Source of the DNA: Bradyrhizobium manausense
Lineage (GTDB): Bacteria; Pseudomonadota; Alphaproteobacteria; Rhizobiales; Xanthobacteraceae
Reading direction: 5' to 3'
DNA length: 64,000 nt
Assembly: GCF_018129685.1 (NCBI RefSeq)
Contig: NZ_JAFCLG010000023.1
Span: forward strand, 1 to 64,000
The position numbers and the translations under genes are program-made. This document shows, piece after piece, positions 36,034 through 45,604 of this stretch. Each line of letters begins with the position of its first letter. Position 1 is the stretch's first letter. Under the pieces are notes generated by a model. It made no database searches. It was not told the DNA's origin and worked only from the letters and a program-made list of their open reading frames with translations.

Positions 36034-36507
36034 TTACCTCGACGACGGCTTGATCGCCGAGGCCTGCGCGTCGAGGTAGCAAGGCTTGTACATGGCCTGC
36101 AGCTGCCTGCCCTTCAGGAACAGCATGTGCGGTGTGAGGCCGCCGCGCTGTGAGATCCAGCGCTTCACCTGCGAGGGATACATCGCATAGAGCATCTGGG
36201 TTGCTTCGGGATTGGTGACGGCGCGGCCGTTGCTGCCGAAATCCCAGGCGGCGTGGAAGCCGAGCGTCGCATGCGAGGTGACGCAGATGCGATCGTGGGG
36301 GATGGCGCCGAGGACGATGGTGCAGGCGGACGCGCAGAGGCCGTCGATGATGACGGTGTCGCCGGACTGGCGCAGGTCCTGGTACTTGTCCACGTAGGTC
36401 CCGATCCGGCCGCCGCGGTCATCCGCGATCCGGACCACAGCGTGAGAAGTCCCCATTCCGGCGATCAGAAGCAGAACCGCCGCAAGCAACCCCGTCAGAA
36501 ACTTCAT
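36034..36507 (-). CDS. Periplasmic protein with ClpP-like SACT motif (COG3904-like)
   Basis: 157 aa from ATG 36507. Signal peptide MKFLTGLLAAVLLLIAGMGT ends near SHA. The mature domain contains RIGTYVDKYQDLRQSGDTVI, DGLCASACTIVLGAIPHDRI and VTSHATLGFHAAWDFG, a pattern seen in periplasmic proteins related to the ClpP/crotonase fold, where the Ser of SACT is the candidate catalytic residue. PEATQMLYAMYPSQVKRWIS follows. Substrate and role unknown; the assignment to that family is from pattern only. Monocistronic. Confidence 0.7.
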   Translation of the reverse strand: MKFLTGLLAAVLLLIAGMGTSHAVVRIADDRGGRIGTYVDKYQDLRQSGDTVIIDGLCASACTIVLGAIPHDRICVTSHATLGFHAAWDFGSNGRAVTNPEATQMLYAMYPSQVKRWISQRGGLTPHMLFLKGRQLQAMYKPCYLDAQASAIKPSSR

Positions 36508-36758
36508 TGGCCCCCGCCCCAGTCGAATTCGAATCTGCGTGTCAGGTGGTGATGCGCCCCTAGCGTCGGTCGTAACAGCGGTTTTGTCTAGGCGGGCCGG
36601 CTCGCTCAAAACAAATTCAAATCCAGTGTTGCGTTCGCGCTGCACTCAGGTCCGACTCGATCCCAAAGTGGAACAAGTTAACGAGGTCTTACGCGACAAG
36701 CCCTTGATCTCAGTTGCGCCAACTGGCTTCAATTCCGGGCAACTACAGGGGGGAACTC

Positions 36759-38429
36759 ATGGCCGGGCATTCGACCGAGCAGGCTGACGTCATTGTCGTC
36801 GGCGCAGGACTATCGGGACTGGTCGCGGCGACCGAAATTGCCGACGCCGGCAAGCGCGTGATCGTCGTCGACCAGGAAGGCGAGCAGTCGCTCGGTGGCC
36901 AGGCGTTCTGGTCGTTTGGCGGTTTGTTCCTGGTTGATTCGCCGGAGCAGCGCCGGCTCGGCATCAAGGACTCCTTCGACCTTGCGATGCAGGACTGGCT
37001 CGGCACCGCGGGCTTCGACCGTGACGAAGACCTATGGCCGCGCAAATGGGCCGAAGCCTATGTCGCGTTCGCGGCGGGCGAGAAGCGCGACTGGCTGCGC
37101 GCGATGGGTCACCGCATCTTCCCCGTAGTCGGCTGGGCCGAGCGCGGCGGCTATGACGCGATGGGTCACGGCAATTCAGTACCGCGCTTTCACGTCACCT
37201 GGGGCACCGGGCCCGGCATCGTCGAGCCGTTCGAGCGCCGCGCGCGCGAAGCCGCAAAGAGCGGCCGGCTGATCCTGAAATTCCGTCATCGCGTCGATGC
37301 GCTCTCCATCACCAACGGCGTGGTGGACGGCGTCAGCGGCGCCACGCTCGAGGCCACCAATGTCGAGCGCGGCAAGAGCTCGTCGCGCAATGTGGTCGGC
37401 GAGTTCGCATTCAAGGCGCAGGCCGTAATCGTCGCCTCGGGCGGCATCGGCGGCAACCACGATCTGGTGCGCGCGAACTGGCCGCAGCGGCTCGGCACGC
37501 CGCCGAAATTCATGATCTCCGGCGTGCCCGAACATGTCGACGGCCGCATGATCGGCATCACGGAAAGGGCCGGCGCGCGGCTGATCAACCGCGACCGCAT
37601 GTGGCACTATGTCGAGGGCATCCAGAACTGGTCGCCGATCTGGCCGCGCCACGGCATCCGCATCCTGCCCGGCCCGTCCTCGATGTGGTTCGACGCAACA
37701 GGTACGCGGTTGCCGGCGCCGCTGTTCCCGGGCTCCGACACGCTCGGCCAGCTCAAATATATCATGTCGACCGGCCATGATTATTCCTGGTTCGTCCTGA
37801 CGCAGGCCATCATCAAGAAGGAATTCGCGCTGTCGGGATCGGAGCAGAATCCCGATCTCACGGGCAAGAGCTGGCGCATGACCTTGCGCCGCGCCACCAA
37901 CAAGGGCGCGCCGGCGCCGGTGGAGGCGTTCAAGAGCCATGGTGTCGACTTCATCGTGCGCGACAAGATCGAGGACCTCGTTGCGGCGATGAACAAGCTC
38001 GCCGGCAACGATCTGCTCAAGCTCGACGCGATCAAGATGCAGATCGAGGCGCGTGACCGCGAGATCGCCAATGCTTACGTCAAGGATGCGCAGGTGATGA
38101 ACATCCACAATGCCAGGCGTTACATCGGCGACAGACTGATCCGCACCGCCTCGCCGCACCGCATCCTCGATCCCGCCCATGGGCCTCTGATCGCGGTCAA
38201 GCTCAACATCCTCACCCGCAAGACGCTGGGCGGGTTCGAGACTGATCTCGACTCGCGCGTGTTCGGCAGCGCGGGACAGATCATGCCAGGGCTTTATGCG
38301 GTCGGCGAAGCCGCGGGCTTTGGCGGCGGCGGCGTGCATGGCTATCGCTCGCTGGAGGGCACCTTCCTCGGCGGCTGCCTGTTCTCGGGCCGCAACGCAG
38401 GGCGCGCCGCGGCAAAGGCGGTGGGATAG
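36759..38429 (+). CDS. FAD-binding dehydrogenase (ketosteroid-dehydrogenase-like)
   Basis: 556 aa from ATG 36759 (GGGGGGAAC upstream). FAD dinucleotide-binding motif ADVIVVGAGLSGLVAATEIA near residue 10, then IVVDQEGEQSLGGQAFWSFG; a second FAD contact sits at the C-terminus, GLYAVGEAAGFGGGGVHGYR then LEGTFLGGCLFSGRNAG. The family (FAD_binding_2) includes fumarate reductase flavoproteins and 3-ketosteroid delta-1-dehydrogenases; this branch is an uncharacterised roughly 550-aa form (COG3573-like). Likely cytosolic. Four bases separate it from the following esterase gene. Confidence 0.92.
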   Translation: MAGHSTEQADVIVVGAGLSGLVAATEIADAGKRVIVVDQEGEQSLGGQAFWSFGGLFLVDSPEQRRLGIKDSFDLAMQDWLGTAGFDRDEDLWPRKWAEAYVAFAAGEKRDWLRAMGHRIFPVVGWAERGGYDAMGHGNSVPRFHVTWGTGPGIVEPFERRAREAAKSGRLILKFRHRVDALSITNGVVDGVSGATLEATNVERGKSSSRNVVGEFAFKAQAVIVASGGIGGNHDLVRANWPQRLGTPPKFMISGVPEHVDGRMIGITERAGARLINRDRMWHYVEGIQNWSPIWPRHGIRILPGPSSMWFDATGTRLPAPLFPGSDTLGQLKYIMSTGHDYSWFVLTQAIIKKEFALSGSEQNPDLTGKSWRMTLRRATNKGAPAPVEAFKSHGVDFIVRDKIEDLVAAMNKLAGNDLLKLDAIKMQIEARDREIANAYVKDAQVMNIHNARRYIGDRLIRTASPHRILDPAHGPLIAVKLNILTRKTLGGFETDLDSRVFGSAGQIMPGLYAVGEAAGFGGGGVHGYRSLEGTFLGGCLFSGRNAGRAAAKAVG

Positions 38430-38432
38430 ACC

Positions 38433-39350
38433 ATGCGGTGGTGGACCGGTTTTTCCATGTTCGCGGTGGCGCTGCTGGCCGCCGTGCCCGTTCACGCCGA
38501 CAAGATCGACGTTGGCGGCACGGACCGCAGTTACATCGTGATGCGTTCGCCGAAGAAGCCCGCGCCCCTGGTCGTCGTGTTGCACGGCAAGACGCAGAGC
38601 GGCGCCGACATGGTGACGCGAACCGCGTGGCCGCTGGTCGCCAAGCGCGACGACTTTGCCGTGGTCTTCCCTGACGGCCTCAACCACGCCTGGGCCGATG
38701 CACGGCCCGACGAACGGCGCGCAGGCAACGGCCCACCCGAGGGCACCGACGATATCGCCTTCATCGCCGCGCTGGTGGACAAGCTCGTCAACGACGGCAC
38801 GGCGGATGCGAAGCGCGTCTATGTCACTGGCATTTCCAATGGCGGCGCGATGGCCATGACGCTGCTGTGCAATCGTGCCGATCTGTTTGCAGCCGGCGCA
38901 AGCGTCATCATGAACCTGACCGATGAATTGGCCGCCGCATGCCATCCATCGCGGTCGCTGCCGATGCTGATGATGAACGGCACGGTCGATCCGCTGATCC
39001 CCTATGAGGGTGGCCGCGGCACCAGCTATTTCGCCGCCAACGGCTATTGGTCGACGGAAAAGACGCTGGCGTTCTGGCGCGGCCTCAATGGCTGCGCGGC
39101 GGCCGACGCCGCCGTCACCGAACTGCCCGACAAAAATCCCAGCGACCAGTCCACCGTGACGCAGATCGCCTCGCGCTGCCCGCCGGGACACGATGTCGCG
39201 CTCTATCGCGTCAACAATGGCGGCCATCGCATGCCCGGGATGTTTCCCGATGCCCGCTTCCCGAAACTTGCCGCCGCCCTGCTCGGCCCGCAGAATGGCG
39301 ACATCGACGGCGCCGAGACGATCTGGGCGTTCTTCAGCCGGTTTCCGTGA
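38433..39350 (+). CDS. Secreted esterase, PHB-depolymerase/LpqC-like
   Basis: 305 aa. Signal peptide MRWWTGFSMFAVALLAAVPV then HADKIDV. Alpha/beta-hydrolase: oxyanion region LVVVLHGKTQSGADM, nucleophile elbow GISNGGAMAM, Asp in MMNGTVDPLIPYEGG and catalytic His in VNNGGHRMPGMFP. The order and Cys content (AACHPS, LNGCAA, SRCPPGHD) fit the extracellular PHB depolymerase/feruloyl-esterase-type family. It probably hydrolyses short esters or polyester outside the cell. It follows the FAD dehydrogenase at once. Confidence 0.9.
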   Translation: MRWWTGFSMFAVALLAAVPVHADKIDVGGTDRSYIVMRSPKKPAPLVVVLHGKTQSGADMVTRTAWPLVAKRDDFAVVFPDGLNHAWADARPDERRAGNGPPEGTDDIAFIAALVDKLVNDGTADAKRVYVTGISNGGAMAMTLLCNRADLFAAGASVIMNLTDELAAACHPSRSLPMLMMNGTVDPLIPYEGGRGTSYFAANGYWSTEKTLAFWRGLNGCAAADAAVTELPDKNPSDQSTVTQIASRCPPGHDVALYRVNNGGHRMPGMFPDARFPKLAAALLGPQNGDIDGAETIWAFFSRFP

Positions 39351-39372
39351 GGCGCGCATGCATCGTCAGGAT

Positions 39373-39398
39373 CGCATGCGTTGCCGGCAACGCATGCG
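39373..39398. repeat. Perfect 26-bp palindrome upstream of ridA
   Basis: CGCATGCGTTGCC / GGCAACGCATGCG, uninterrupted, with self-palindromic CGCATGCG at both ends. It lies between the esterase stop and the RidA gene. Confidence 0.85.
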
Positions 39399-39467
39399 TG
39401 CCCGGGGTGGCACAGCGAGGTGTGCTGCGCTAGACAGGGCCGCCATTCCCTTAAGGAGATCCCGCAA

Positions 39468-39818
39468 ATGAGCATTCAGCGTTTTGAAACCGGCCCGCGC
39501 ATGAGCCAGGTCGTCGTGCATGGCTACACCGTCTATCTCGCCGGCGTCGTCGCCAGCAACGCGGCCGGTGAAAGCGTGACCAAGCAGACCCAGGACATCC
39601 TGAAGACCATCGACGGCCATCTCGCCAAGGCCGGCACCGACAAGTCGAAGCTGCTGTCGGCCACGATCTACATCACCGACATGAAGACGTTCCAGGAAAT
39701 GAACGCCGTGTGGGACGGCTGGGTCTCGCCCGGCAACACCCCGGCCCGTGCCACGGTCGAGGCCAAGCTGGCCGCGCCGCAATACACCGTCGAGATCATG
39801 GTGACCGCGGCGAAGTGA
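39468..39818 (+). CDS. RidA/YjgF/UK114-family protein
   Basis: 116 aa from ATG 39468 with AAGGAGA upstream. The trimeric RidA fold: VVVHGYTVYLAGVVA, SVTKQTQDILKTIDGHLAKA, LLSATIYITDMKTFQEMNAV, WDGWVSPGNTPARATVEAKL; the Arg of PARATVE is the carboxylate-binding residue that in RidA deaminates reactive enamine/imine intermediates of amino-acid metabolism. Cytosolic. Monocistronic, ending in a strong terminator. Reactivity versus 2-aminoacrylate is likely but other subgroup roles are possible. Confidence 0.93.
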   Translation: MSIQRFETGPRMSQVVVHGYTVYLAGVVASNAAGESVTKQTQDILKTIDGHLAKAGTDKSKLLSATIYITDMKTFQEMNAVWDGWVSPGNTPARATVEAKLAAPQYTVEIMVTAAK

Positions 39819-39842
39819 TTTTTGCCGATTTCGCATGCGACA

Positions 39843-39879
39843 GGAGCGCGATGAAACCATCATCGCGCTCCATTTTTTT
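39843..39879 (+). terminator. Intrinsic terminator of ridA
   Basis: Perfect 12-bp stem GGAGCGCGATGA (39843-39854) / TCATCGCGCTCC (39860-39871), loop AACCA, followed by T7 (39873-39879). Confidence 0.93.
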
Positions 39880-39971
39880 GCGAACACATGATCTGCGAGG
39901 TAATCGATCCTCGCGCGCGAACCTTCGATAGTCAGTTCAGCCGAACCACGGCGCCAACGAAGGAGAGCACC

Positions 39972-40337
39972 ATGACCGACCATGTCACCATCGCCCGCCG
40001 CTACATCGATCTTTGGAACGAACGCGCGCAAAATCGCCGCAGCGAATTGCTGGGCGAGTTCTGGACGGCGGATGCGAGCTACGTCGATCCGCTGATGAAG
40101 GGCGACGGCCGCGACGGCATCGATGCGCTGATATCAGGCGTGCAGCAGCGCTTCCCGGACTTCAGGTTCAGCCTGATCGGCGAGCCCGACGGCTACGGCG
40201 ACCACGTGCGCTTTTCATGGGGCCTCGGCCCCGATGGTGTCGACAGCCCGATCAAGGGGACTGATTTCGCCGTGCTGAAGGAGGGGCGGATCAGGAGCAT
40301 CACGGGATTTCTGGATCAGGTGCCCGCGGGGGCGTGA
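39972..40337 (+). CDS. SnoaL/NTF2-like protein
   Basis: 121 aa from ATG 39972 (AAGGAGAG upstream). NTF2-like fold: VTIARRYIDLWNERAQNRRS, FWTADASYVDPLMKGDGRDG, PDFRFSLIGEPDGYGDHVRF and LKEGRIRSITGFLDQVPAGA. Such proteins are small isomerases, dehydratases or ligand-binders; the active-site residues cannot be assigned here. Monocistronic between the ridA terminator and a palindromic repeat. Confidence 0.87.
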   Translation: MTDHVTIARRYIDLWNERAQNRRSELLGEFWTADASYVDPLMKGDGRDGIDALISGVQQRFPDFRFSLIGEPDGYGDHVRFSWGLGPDGVDSPIKGTDFAVLKEGRIRSITGFLDQVPAGA

Positions 40338-40354
40338 GGGGGCGCTCATGACTG

Positions 40355-40510
40355 TGCCCTCTCCACTTGCGGGAGAGGGCAGCTCCGCTGGTAGACAGGG
40401 AGTCACTCGGGTGAGGGGTATCTCTCGGCACGCGAGTCTCGAGCCGAGTTCGCCGAAAGAACCCCTCATCCGGCGCTTCGCGCCACCTTCTCCCGCAAGG
40501 GGAGAAGGGA
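40355..40510. repeat. Palindromic repeat, TGCCCTCTCC / GGGAGAGGGC family
   Basis: The left half has TGCCCTCTCCACTTGCGGGA plus GAGGGC and the right half has CACCTTCTCCCGCAAGGGGA plus GAAGGG. Related by composition and layout to the lhr insert. It fills the gap between converging genes. Confidence 0.7.
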
Positions 40511-40525
40511 CACCGAGTTCGCGAC

Positions 40526-41374
40526 TCAGGCAGCCGGCAACCGATACGCCGCCTTTGCATTCACGGCAAACGCCTTGTCGCGCACGCTCGCACCTAACTT
40601 CGCCAGGCACGCCTCCAGCGCGCCCTTGATCTCGGCATAGCTCCCTGCGAGCAGACACACCGGCCAGTCCGAGCCGAAGATCAGGCGATCCTCGCCAAAG
40701 CAATTCGCAACGTGCTGGAGATACGGAAACAGCCGCTCCGCATCCCAATCGTTCCATTTCGCTTCGGTGGCGAGCCCTGACACCTTGCACCAGACATTGC
40801 CGCAGGCCGCGAGCGCTGCGATGCGATCGGACCATTCGGCGCTGCCGCCATCGGCGATCGGCGGCTTTGCGGCGTGGTCGAGCACGAAACGGCCCTGCGG
40901 AAAGGCTCTTGCGGTTGCGATGGCGGCGGGCAGCTCGCGGGTGCGGACGAGGAAATCGTAGGTGAGGTCACGGCCGAACAGTGCAGCCAGTCCGCGCTGA
41001 ACGTCGGCGCGCAGCAGCCAGTCGGGATCGGCCTCGTCATGAACCTGGTGGCGGATGCCGACGAGCTTTGCCCCGCCCGGCAAGATGCGCAGACGATCGA
41101 GCGTGTCGCCGAGGGCGGCATCGGTCAAATCGGCCCAGCCGACGACGCCGATGACGGAGGGCGTGGCATGCGCGACTTGCAGGAACTCATCGGTCTCCTC
41201 GAGCGACGAGCGGCATTGCACCACGATGCTCGCGTCGATGCCGTTCGACTGCATCAGCGGGGCGAGATCGGCGGGACCGAAGGCGCGGCGGATCGGCGCA
41301 AGCTCAGGGGCCATCATCCAGGGGTAGTCGGCGCGCGCGGGATCCCAGAAGTGCTGGTGGGCGTCGATTGCCAT
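40526..41374 (-). CDS. Amidohydrolase-family lactonase (L-fuconolactonase-like)
   Basis: 282 aa, TIM-barrel amidohydrolase of the COG3618 group. N-terminal metal motif IDAHQHFWDP; VIGVVGWADLTDAALGDTLD, LVGIRHQVHDEADPDWLLR, FVLDHAAKPPIADGG, NVWCKVSGLATEA and terminal GEDRLIFGSDWPVC with the metal-binding Asp. Relatives hydrolyse sugar-acid lactones. It starts 3 bases after the stop of the aldo/keto reductase. A dehydrogenase plus lactonase pair at the tail of a sugar operon suggests an oxidative sugar route (inference). Confidence 0.88.
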   Translation of the reverse strand: MAIDAHQHFWDPARADYPWMMAPELAPIRRAFGPADLAPLMQSNGIDASIVVQCRSSLEETDEFLQVAHATPSVIGVVGWADLTDAALGDTLDRLRILPGGAKLVGIRHQVHDEADPDWLLRADVQRGLAALFGRDLTYDFLVRTRELPAAIATARAFPQGRFVLDHAAKPPIADGGSAEWSDRIAALAACGNVWCKVSGLATEAKWNDWDAERLFPYLQHVANCFGEDRLIFGSDWPVCLLAGSYAEIKGALEACLAKLGASVRDKAFAVNAKAAYRLPAA

Positions 41375-41377
41375 GGC

Positions 41378-42352
41378 TCACGCTCCGCCCGGCAGCGGCG
41401 CCCGCGCATCGACGAGCTTTTTGGCGCGCAGCTCGTGCCAGAAGGCTTGCGGCACCGCGCGCTCCGACATCGCGATGTTGTCGGCGACCTCGGCAGCGTT
41501 GCGCGCCCCCGTCACCGCAACCGTGACGGCCGGATGCGCCATGCAGAACTGGAACGCTGCCGCCTTCAACTCGGTACCGTGCTTGCGGCAGAGCTGGTCG
41601 AGTTCGAGCGCGCGCGCAACGAGCGCGGCGTCGGCGTCCTCATAGTTGAACTTCGCACCGCTGTGCGGATCGGCCAGAATGCCGCTGTTGTAGATGCCGC
41701 CGAGCAGGATGCCGATGTTCTTCGTCGTGCAAACCGGAAACAGCGCATCCAGCGCACCCTGGTCGAGCAGCGTGTAGCGGCCGGCGAGCAGGAAGCAGTC
41801 GACCGGGACTGTTTCGGCGAAACGCGTGAGCATCTCGGATTGGTTCATGCCGGAACCGATCGCCTTGACAGTGCCGTCATCGCGCAGCCGCATCAGCGCA
41901 CGGAAGGCGCCGTTGACGGCATCGTCATAATGATCATCGGGATCGTGTACGAGCAGCACATCGACGCGATCGAGCCCGAGGCGGTCGAGGCTGTCCTCCA
42001 TCGAGCGCATCACCCCGTCATAGCTGAAGTCGAATCGCGGCCGCAGCGCGGGCGCGCCTTTGTAGTGATCGTCTTCGGTCGCATTGGTCTCGGGACGCAG
42101 CAACCGTCCGACCTTGGTCGAGATCGCGAACTCGTCGCGCTTCTGCTGCCGCAGGAAGGCACCCAGCCGACGCTCGGCGAGGCCAAATCCGTAAAGCGGT
42201 GCGGTGTCGAAGAAGCGGACACCGAGCGACCAGGCCTGCGCGATCGTGGCCTCCGCATCCTCATCGCTGACCGCCGAGAACAATCCGCCGAGCGGCGCTG
42301 TTCCAAGACCGATCGACGTGACGTCGAGATTAGCTAGCCGCGCTGTTCTCAT
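41378..42352 (-). CDS. Aldo/keto reductase (sugar dehydrogenase-like)
   Basis: 324 aa from ATG 42352; upstream codons read through a palindromic repeat. TIM-barrel AKR: IGLGTAPLGGLFSAVSDEDA, FFDTAPLYGFGLAERRLGAF (catalytic Tyr), FAISTKVGRLLRPE (Lys), VDVLLVHDPDDHYDDAVNGA (His) and VAVTGARNAAEVADNI near the C-terminus for NAD(P) binding. The subgroup resembles L-fucose / D-threo-aldose 1-dehydrogenases and pyridoxal 4-dehydrogenases. With the adjacent lactonase it probably oxidises an aldose to a lactone that is then opened. Confidence 0.88.
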   Translation of the reverse strand: MRTARLANLDVTSIGLGTAPLGGLFSAVSDEDAEATIAQAWSLGVRFFDTAPLYGFGLAERRLGAFLRQQKRDEFAISTKVGRLLRPETNATEDDHYKGAPALRPRFDFSYDGVMRSMEDSLDRLGLDRVDVLLVHDPDDHYDDAVNGAFRALMRLRDDGTVKAIGSGMNQSEMLTRFAETVPVDCFLLAGRYTLLDQGALDALFPVCTTKNIGILLGGIYNSGILADPHSGAKFNYEDADAALVARALELDQLCRKHGTELKAAAFQFCMAHPAVTVAVTGARNAAEVADNIAMSERAVPQAFWHELRAKKLVDARAPLPGGA

Positions 42353-42376
42353 CGTACTCACCTTGCGGGCTCTCCC

Positions 42377-42535
42377 ACCCTCCCCTGGAGGGGGAGGGTC
42401 GATCGCGCGCAGCGCGAGCGGGGTGGGGTGATCTCTCCACCCGGGCAGTGTTCGACGCGGAGAGACTTTCACCCCACCCCGCTACGCATTTCGCTGCGCT
42501 ACATGCGTAGCGACCCTCCCCCTCCAGGGGAGGGT
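42377..42535. repeat. Palindromic element with 25-bp perfect arms
   Basis: Arms 42377-42401 and 42511-42535 are exact inverted copies (ACCCTCCCC outermost). The centre holds GGGGTGGGGTGA / TCACCCCACCCC as a second pair. It lies between the substrate-binding protein and the aldo/keto reductase of the sugar operon. Confidence 0.85.
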
Positions 42536-42570
42536 AAGACGCATCACGCCCCCGGGTTCGCTACGCGAAG

Positions 42571-42599
42571 CCACCCTCTCCCACAAAGGGAGAGGGTGG
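42571..42599. repeat. Hairpin CCACCCTCTCCC / GGGAGAGGGTGG
   Basis: Perfect 12-bp stem with loop ACAAA, 31 bases downstream of the SBP stop on the minus strand. There is no T tract, so a stability or attenuation hairpin rather than a classic terminator is more likely. Confidence 0.7.
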
Positions 42600-42630
42600 T
42601 CGGGGCAGGAACGTTGGGCTGGTAACGTTC

Positions 42631-43563
42631 CTACTTCAACAGCTGAGCGACGTTGTCCTTCGTCACCAGATCGAGACCGGTGTAGATCACCTCCGGAACC
42701 TTCTGGCCCTTCTTGATCGCGAGCAACGTGTCCATCGACTTCTCGCCCATTTCGAACGGACGCTGACCGGTGAGCGCGTTGGAGTAGCCGTCGCGCAGCA
42801 GTTCGAGCTGCATCTTCAGCGTATCGGCGACGACAAGCGTGAACTTGCCGGCGTCGATGTCCTTCTTGTTCTTGTTGACGAAGGCCTTGTAGCCCTCAGG
42901 CGCGAACATCGGCCAGCCGCCGATCGGGACGATCGCGGCAAGGTCGGGCGTCGCGGTGCGCAGGTCCGCCATCTGCTGAACCGCAAGCGCGGAATCGTCG
43001 TTGCAGAAGGTCGGCGAGCCCTGGACCTCGACCCACTTGGAGCCCTTGAGCGCTTCGCGGACACCATCGACACGCTCGGCAAGGTTCTTCGCACCCGGCC
43101 CGCCGGAGACGATGGCATATTTGCCGCCCTCGGGCCGGAGCTGCAGCAATTGCTTGCCCAGCGCCAGGCCGAAGTCCTTGTTGTTGGTGCCGATATAGGC
43201 GAGCCGCTTGGAGCCCGGCGCATCCGCGTCAAACGTGATGACGGGGATGCCGGCTGCAGCCGCCGCGTCGATCGACTTGGTCATCGCCGCGACGTCCGCA
43301 ACCGAGATGGCGAGCCCATCCACCTTCTGGGTGATGAAGTCCTGGATGATCTGCGCCTGCGTCGCCGGTTCGTGCTCGATCGGCCCCTTGTAGATGCACT
43401 CGACATTGCCGAGTTCCTTGGCGCGCTTCATGCAGCCGTCGCGGGCCACGTCGAAGAACGGATTGTTCATCGCCTTGGGAACGACGGCAAACTTGTAGGT
43501 CTGCGCAAACGCCGGTGTCGCCATCATCGCGATGGTCAAGCCGGCCAACAGAAACTTCTTCAT
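42631..43563 (-). CDS. Sugar ABC transporter substrate-binding protein (RbsB-type)
   Basis: 310 aa. Signal peptide MKKFLLAGLTIAMMATPAFA. Periplasmic-binding-protein fold type I for sugars: YKFAVVPKAMNNPFFDVARD, QIIQDFITQKVDGLAISVAD, GIPVITFDADAPGSKRLAYI, GTNNKDFGLALGKQLL and GGPGAKNLAERVDGVREAL. It delivers a sugar, probably xylose or another pentose given xylA/xylB upstream, to the adjacent permease. A 194-base spacer with a palindromic repeat separates it from the permease; high SBP expression relative to the permease is common with such spacers. Confidence 0.93.
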   Translation of the reverse strand: MKKFLLAGLTIAMMATPAFAQTYKFAVVPKAMNNPFFDVARDGCMKRAKELGNVECIYKGPIEHEPATQAQIIQDFITQKVDGLAISVADVAAMTKSIDAAAAAGIPVITFDADAPGSKRLAYIGTNNKDFGLALGKQLLQLRPEGGKYAIVSGGPGAKNLAERVDGVREALKGSKWVEVQGSPTFCNDDSALAVQQMADLRTATPDLAAIVPIGGWPMFAPEGYKAFVNKNKKDIDAGKFTLVVADTLKMQLELLRDGYSNALTGQRPFEMGEKSMDTLLAIKKGQKVPEVIYTGLDLVTKDNVAQLLK

Positions 43564-43690
43564 TACTTTCCCTCCACACTGTGATGCCTATCCATTTGTG
43601 ATGTGATGCTCCGGCAGGCGGATAGACGATCTTTCGTTGTCCTTCCGGAGTAACCCTCTGAAGCGCGATGCGCTTCGGTTCTTTGTTTGA

Positions 43691-43757
43691 GCATGATCTT
43701 GTCGGAAAACCGCTTCACACTTTGCGCTGGCGCGGCCCTCCGGGTCCGGATCATGCT
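43691..43757. repeat. Palindromic repeat, GAGCATGATC family
   Basis: GAGCATGATCTTGTCGGAAA (from 43691) with a matching GGATCATGCTTTAAC at the other end (to 43757). This is the widespread Rhizobiales GCATGATC element with an internal GAAAACCGCTTCACACTTTG core. It sits between permease and SBP genes. Confidence 0.8.
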
Positions 43758-44827
43758 TTAACTCATGCGCGAGCGGATGCGGTCGACCAGCACGGCAAGG
43801 ATGATGATCACGCCCACCAGCGTCTGCTGCCAGTAGGAGTTGACCTGCGCGAGCACGAGGCCGTTGCGGATCACCTCCAGCAGCACGCAGCCGACGATGG
43901 CGCCGAGCGGACCGCCGAGTCCGCCGGCGAGGTTGGCGCCGCCGATGACCGCGGCGGCAATGACGTTGAGCTCGTAGGACGTCGCCATGTTGGCCGGCGC
44001 GGATCCCAGCCAGCCCGAGATGATGATTCCCTGCAGCCCGGCGGCGAGCGCGCAGATCACATAGACCTCGATCTTCACGCGGACGACCGGGATGCCGGTC
44101 AGTTCGGCCGCCTTCTCGTTGCCGCCGAGCGCGAAGACGTGGCGGCCGAAGCTGGTGTGATGCAGCACAACCGCCATGATGGCGGCAAGTATCACCAGAT
44201 AGATGAAGGGCGCTGGCACGCCGAACACGTCGCCCGAGGTCAATGCGTAGAAATATTCGGCATCGGGGCCGCCCGGAAAGCTGCCGCGGCCGTTCGAGAC
44301 GACATAAGCGAGCCCACGTACGATCGAGAGCATGCCGAGCGTGGTGACAAAGGGCGACAGCCCGAGCACCGCAATGCAGAAGCCGTTGACGAGCCCGACG
44401 ACGAACGCGGTGAGCAGCCCTGCAAGCACCGAGATCACAAGAATCAATCCGGGCACGTTGGCGACGACCGTCTTGCCGTCGGCGGCCATATGCACGAAAG
44501 GCGATCCCGGCGCCGACAGCTCGACCATGACCATCGAGGTGATCATTGCGGAGAAACACATCATCGAGCCGACCGAGAGATCAATGCCGCCGGTGATGAT
44601 GACGAAGGTGATTCCGAGCGTGGCAATGGCGATGAAGGAAAAGTTCTTCGCCACGTTCTGCATGTTGCCCTCGGTGAAGAAATAGGGGCTGGCAAAATGC
44701 ATCACGACCATCAGCATCAGGAGTGCCGCCAGCACGTAGCCGGTCTGCGACGCGAAGATGCCGCGCCGCCACCATTTGACTTTGCTGACGTTCGAGAAAT
44801 CGATCGGGGATTCCAAGGGCATGGCCA

Positions 44828-44828
<1 letters not shown>
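43758..44828 (-). CDS. Sugar ABC transporter permease (RbsC/FrcC-type)
   Basis: 356 aa from ATG 44828, which overlaps the ATPase stop by one base (TAATG), with GGAGG upstream inside the ATPase end. About ten TM helices of the BPD_transp_2 family: FIAIATLGITFVIITGGIDL then SVGSMMCFSAM, LSPFVTTLGMLSIVRGLAYV, HVFALGGNEKAAELTGIPVV (the EAA-type coupling loop) and IGGANLAGGLGGPLGAIVGC. It forms the transmembrane channel of the importer with the single-domain ATPase and RbsB-type SBP. Confidence 0.95.
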
Positions 44829-45592
<764 letters not shown>

Positions 45593-45604
45593 GCTCGGCC
45601 TCGC

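Noticed and set aside
37176..39359. 727-aa ORF antisense to the FAD dehydrogenase and esterase
   Set aside because: Spans two real genes on the other strand, no motif.
42353..42472. Longer aldo/keto reductase starting at 42472
   Set aside because: The extra codons read through a palindromic repeat, and the ATG at 42352 gives the family N-terminus.
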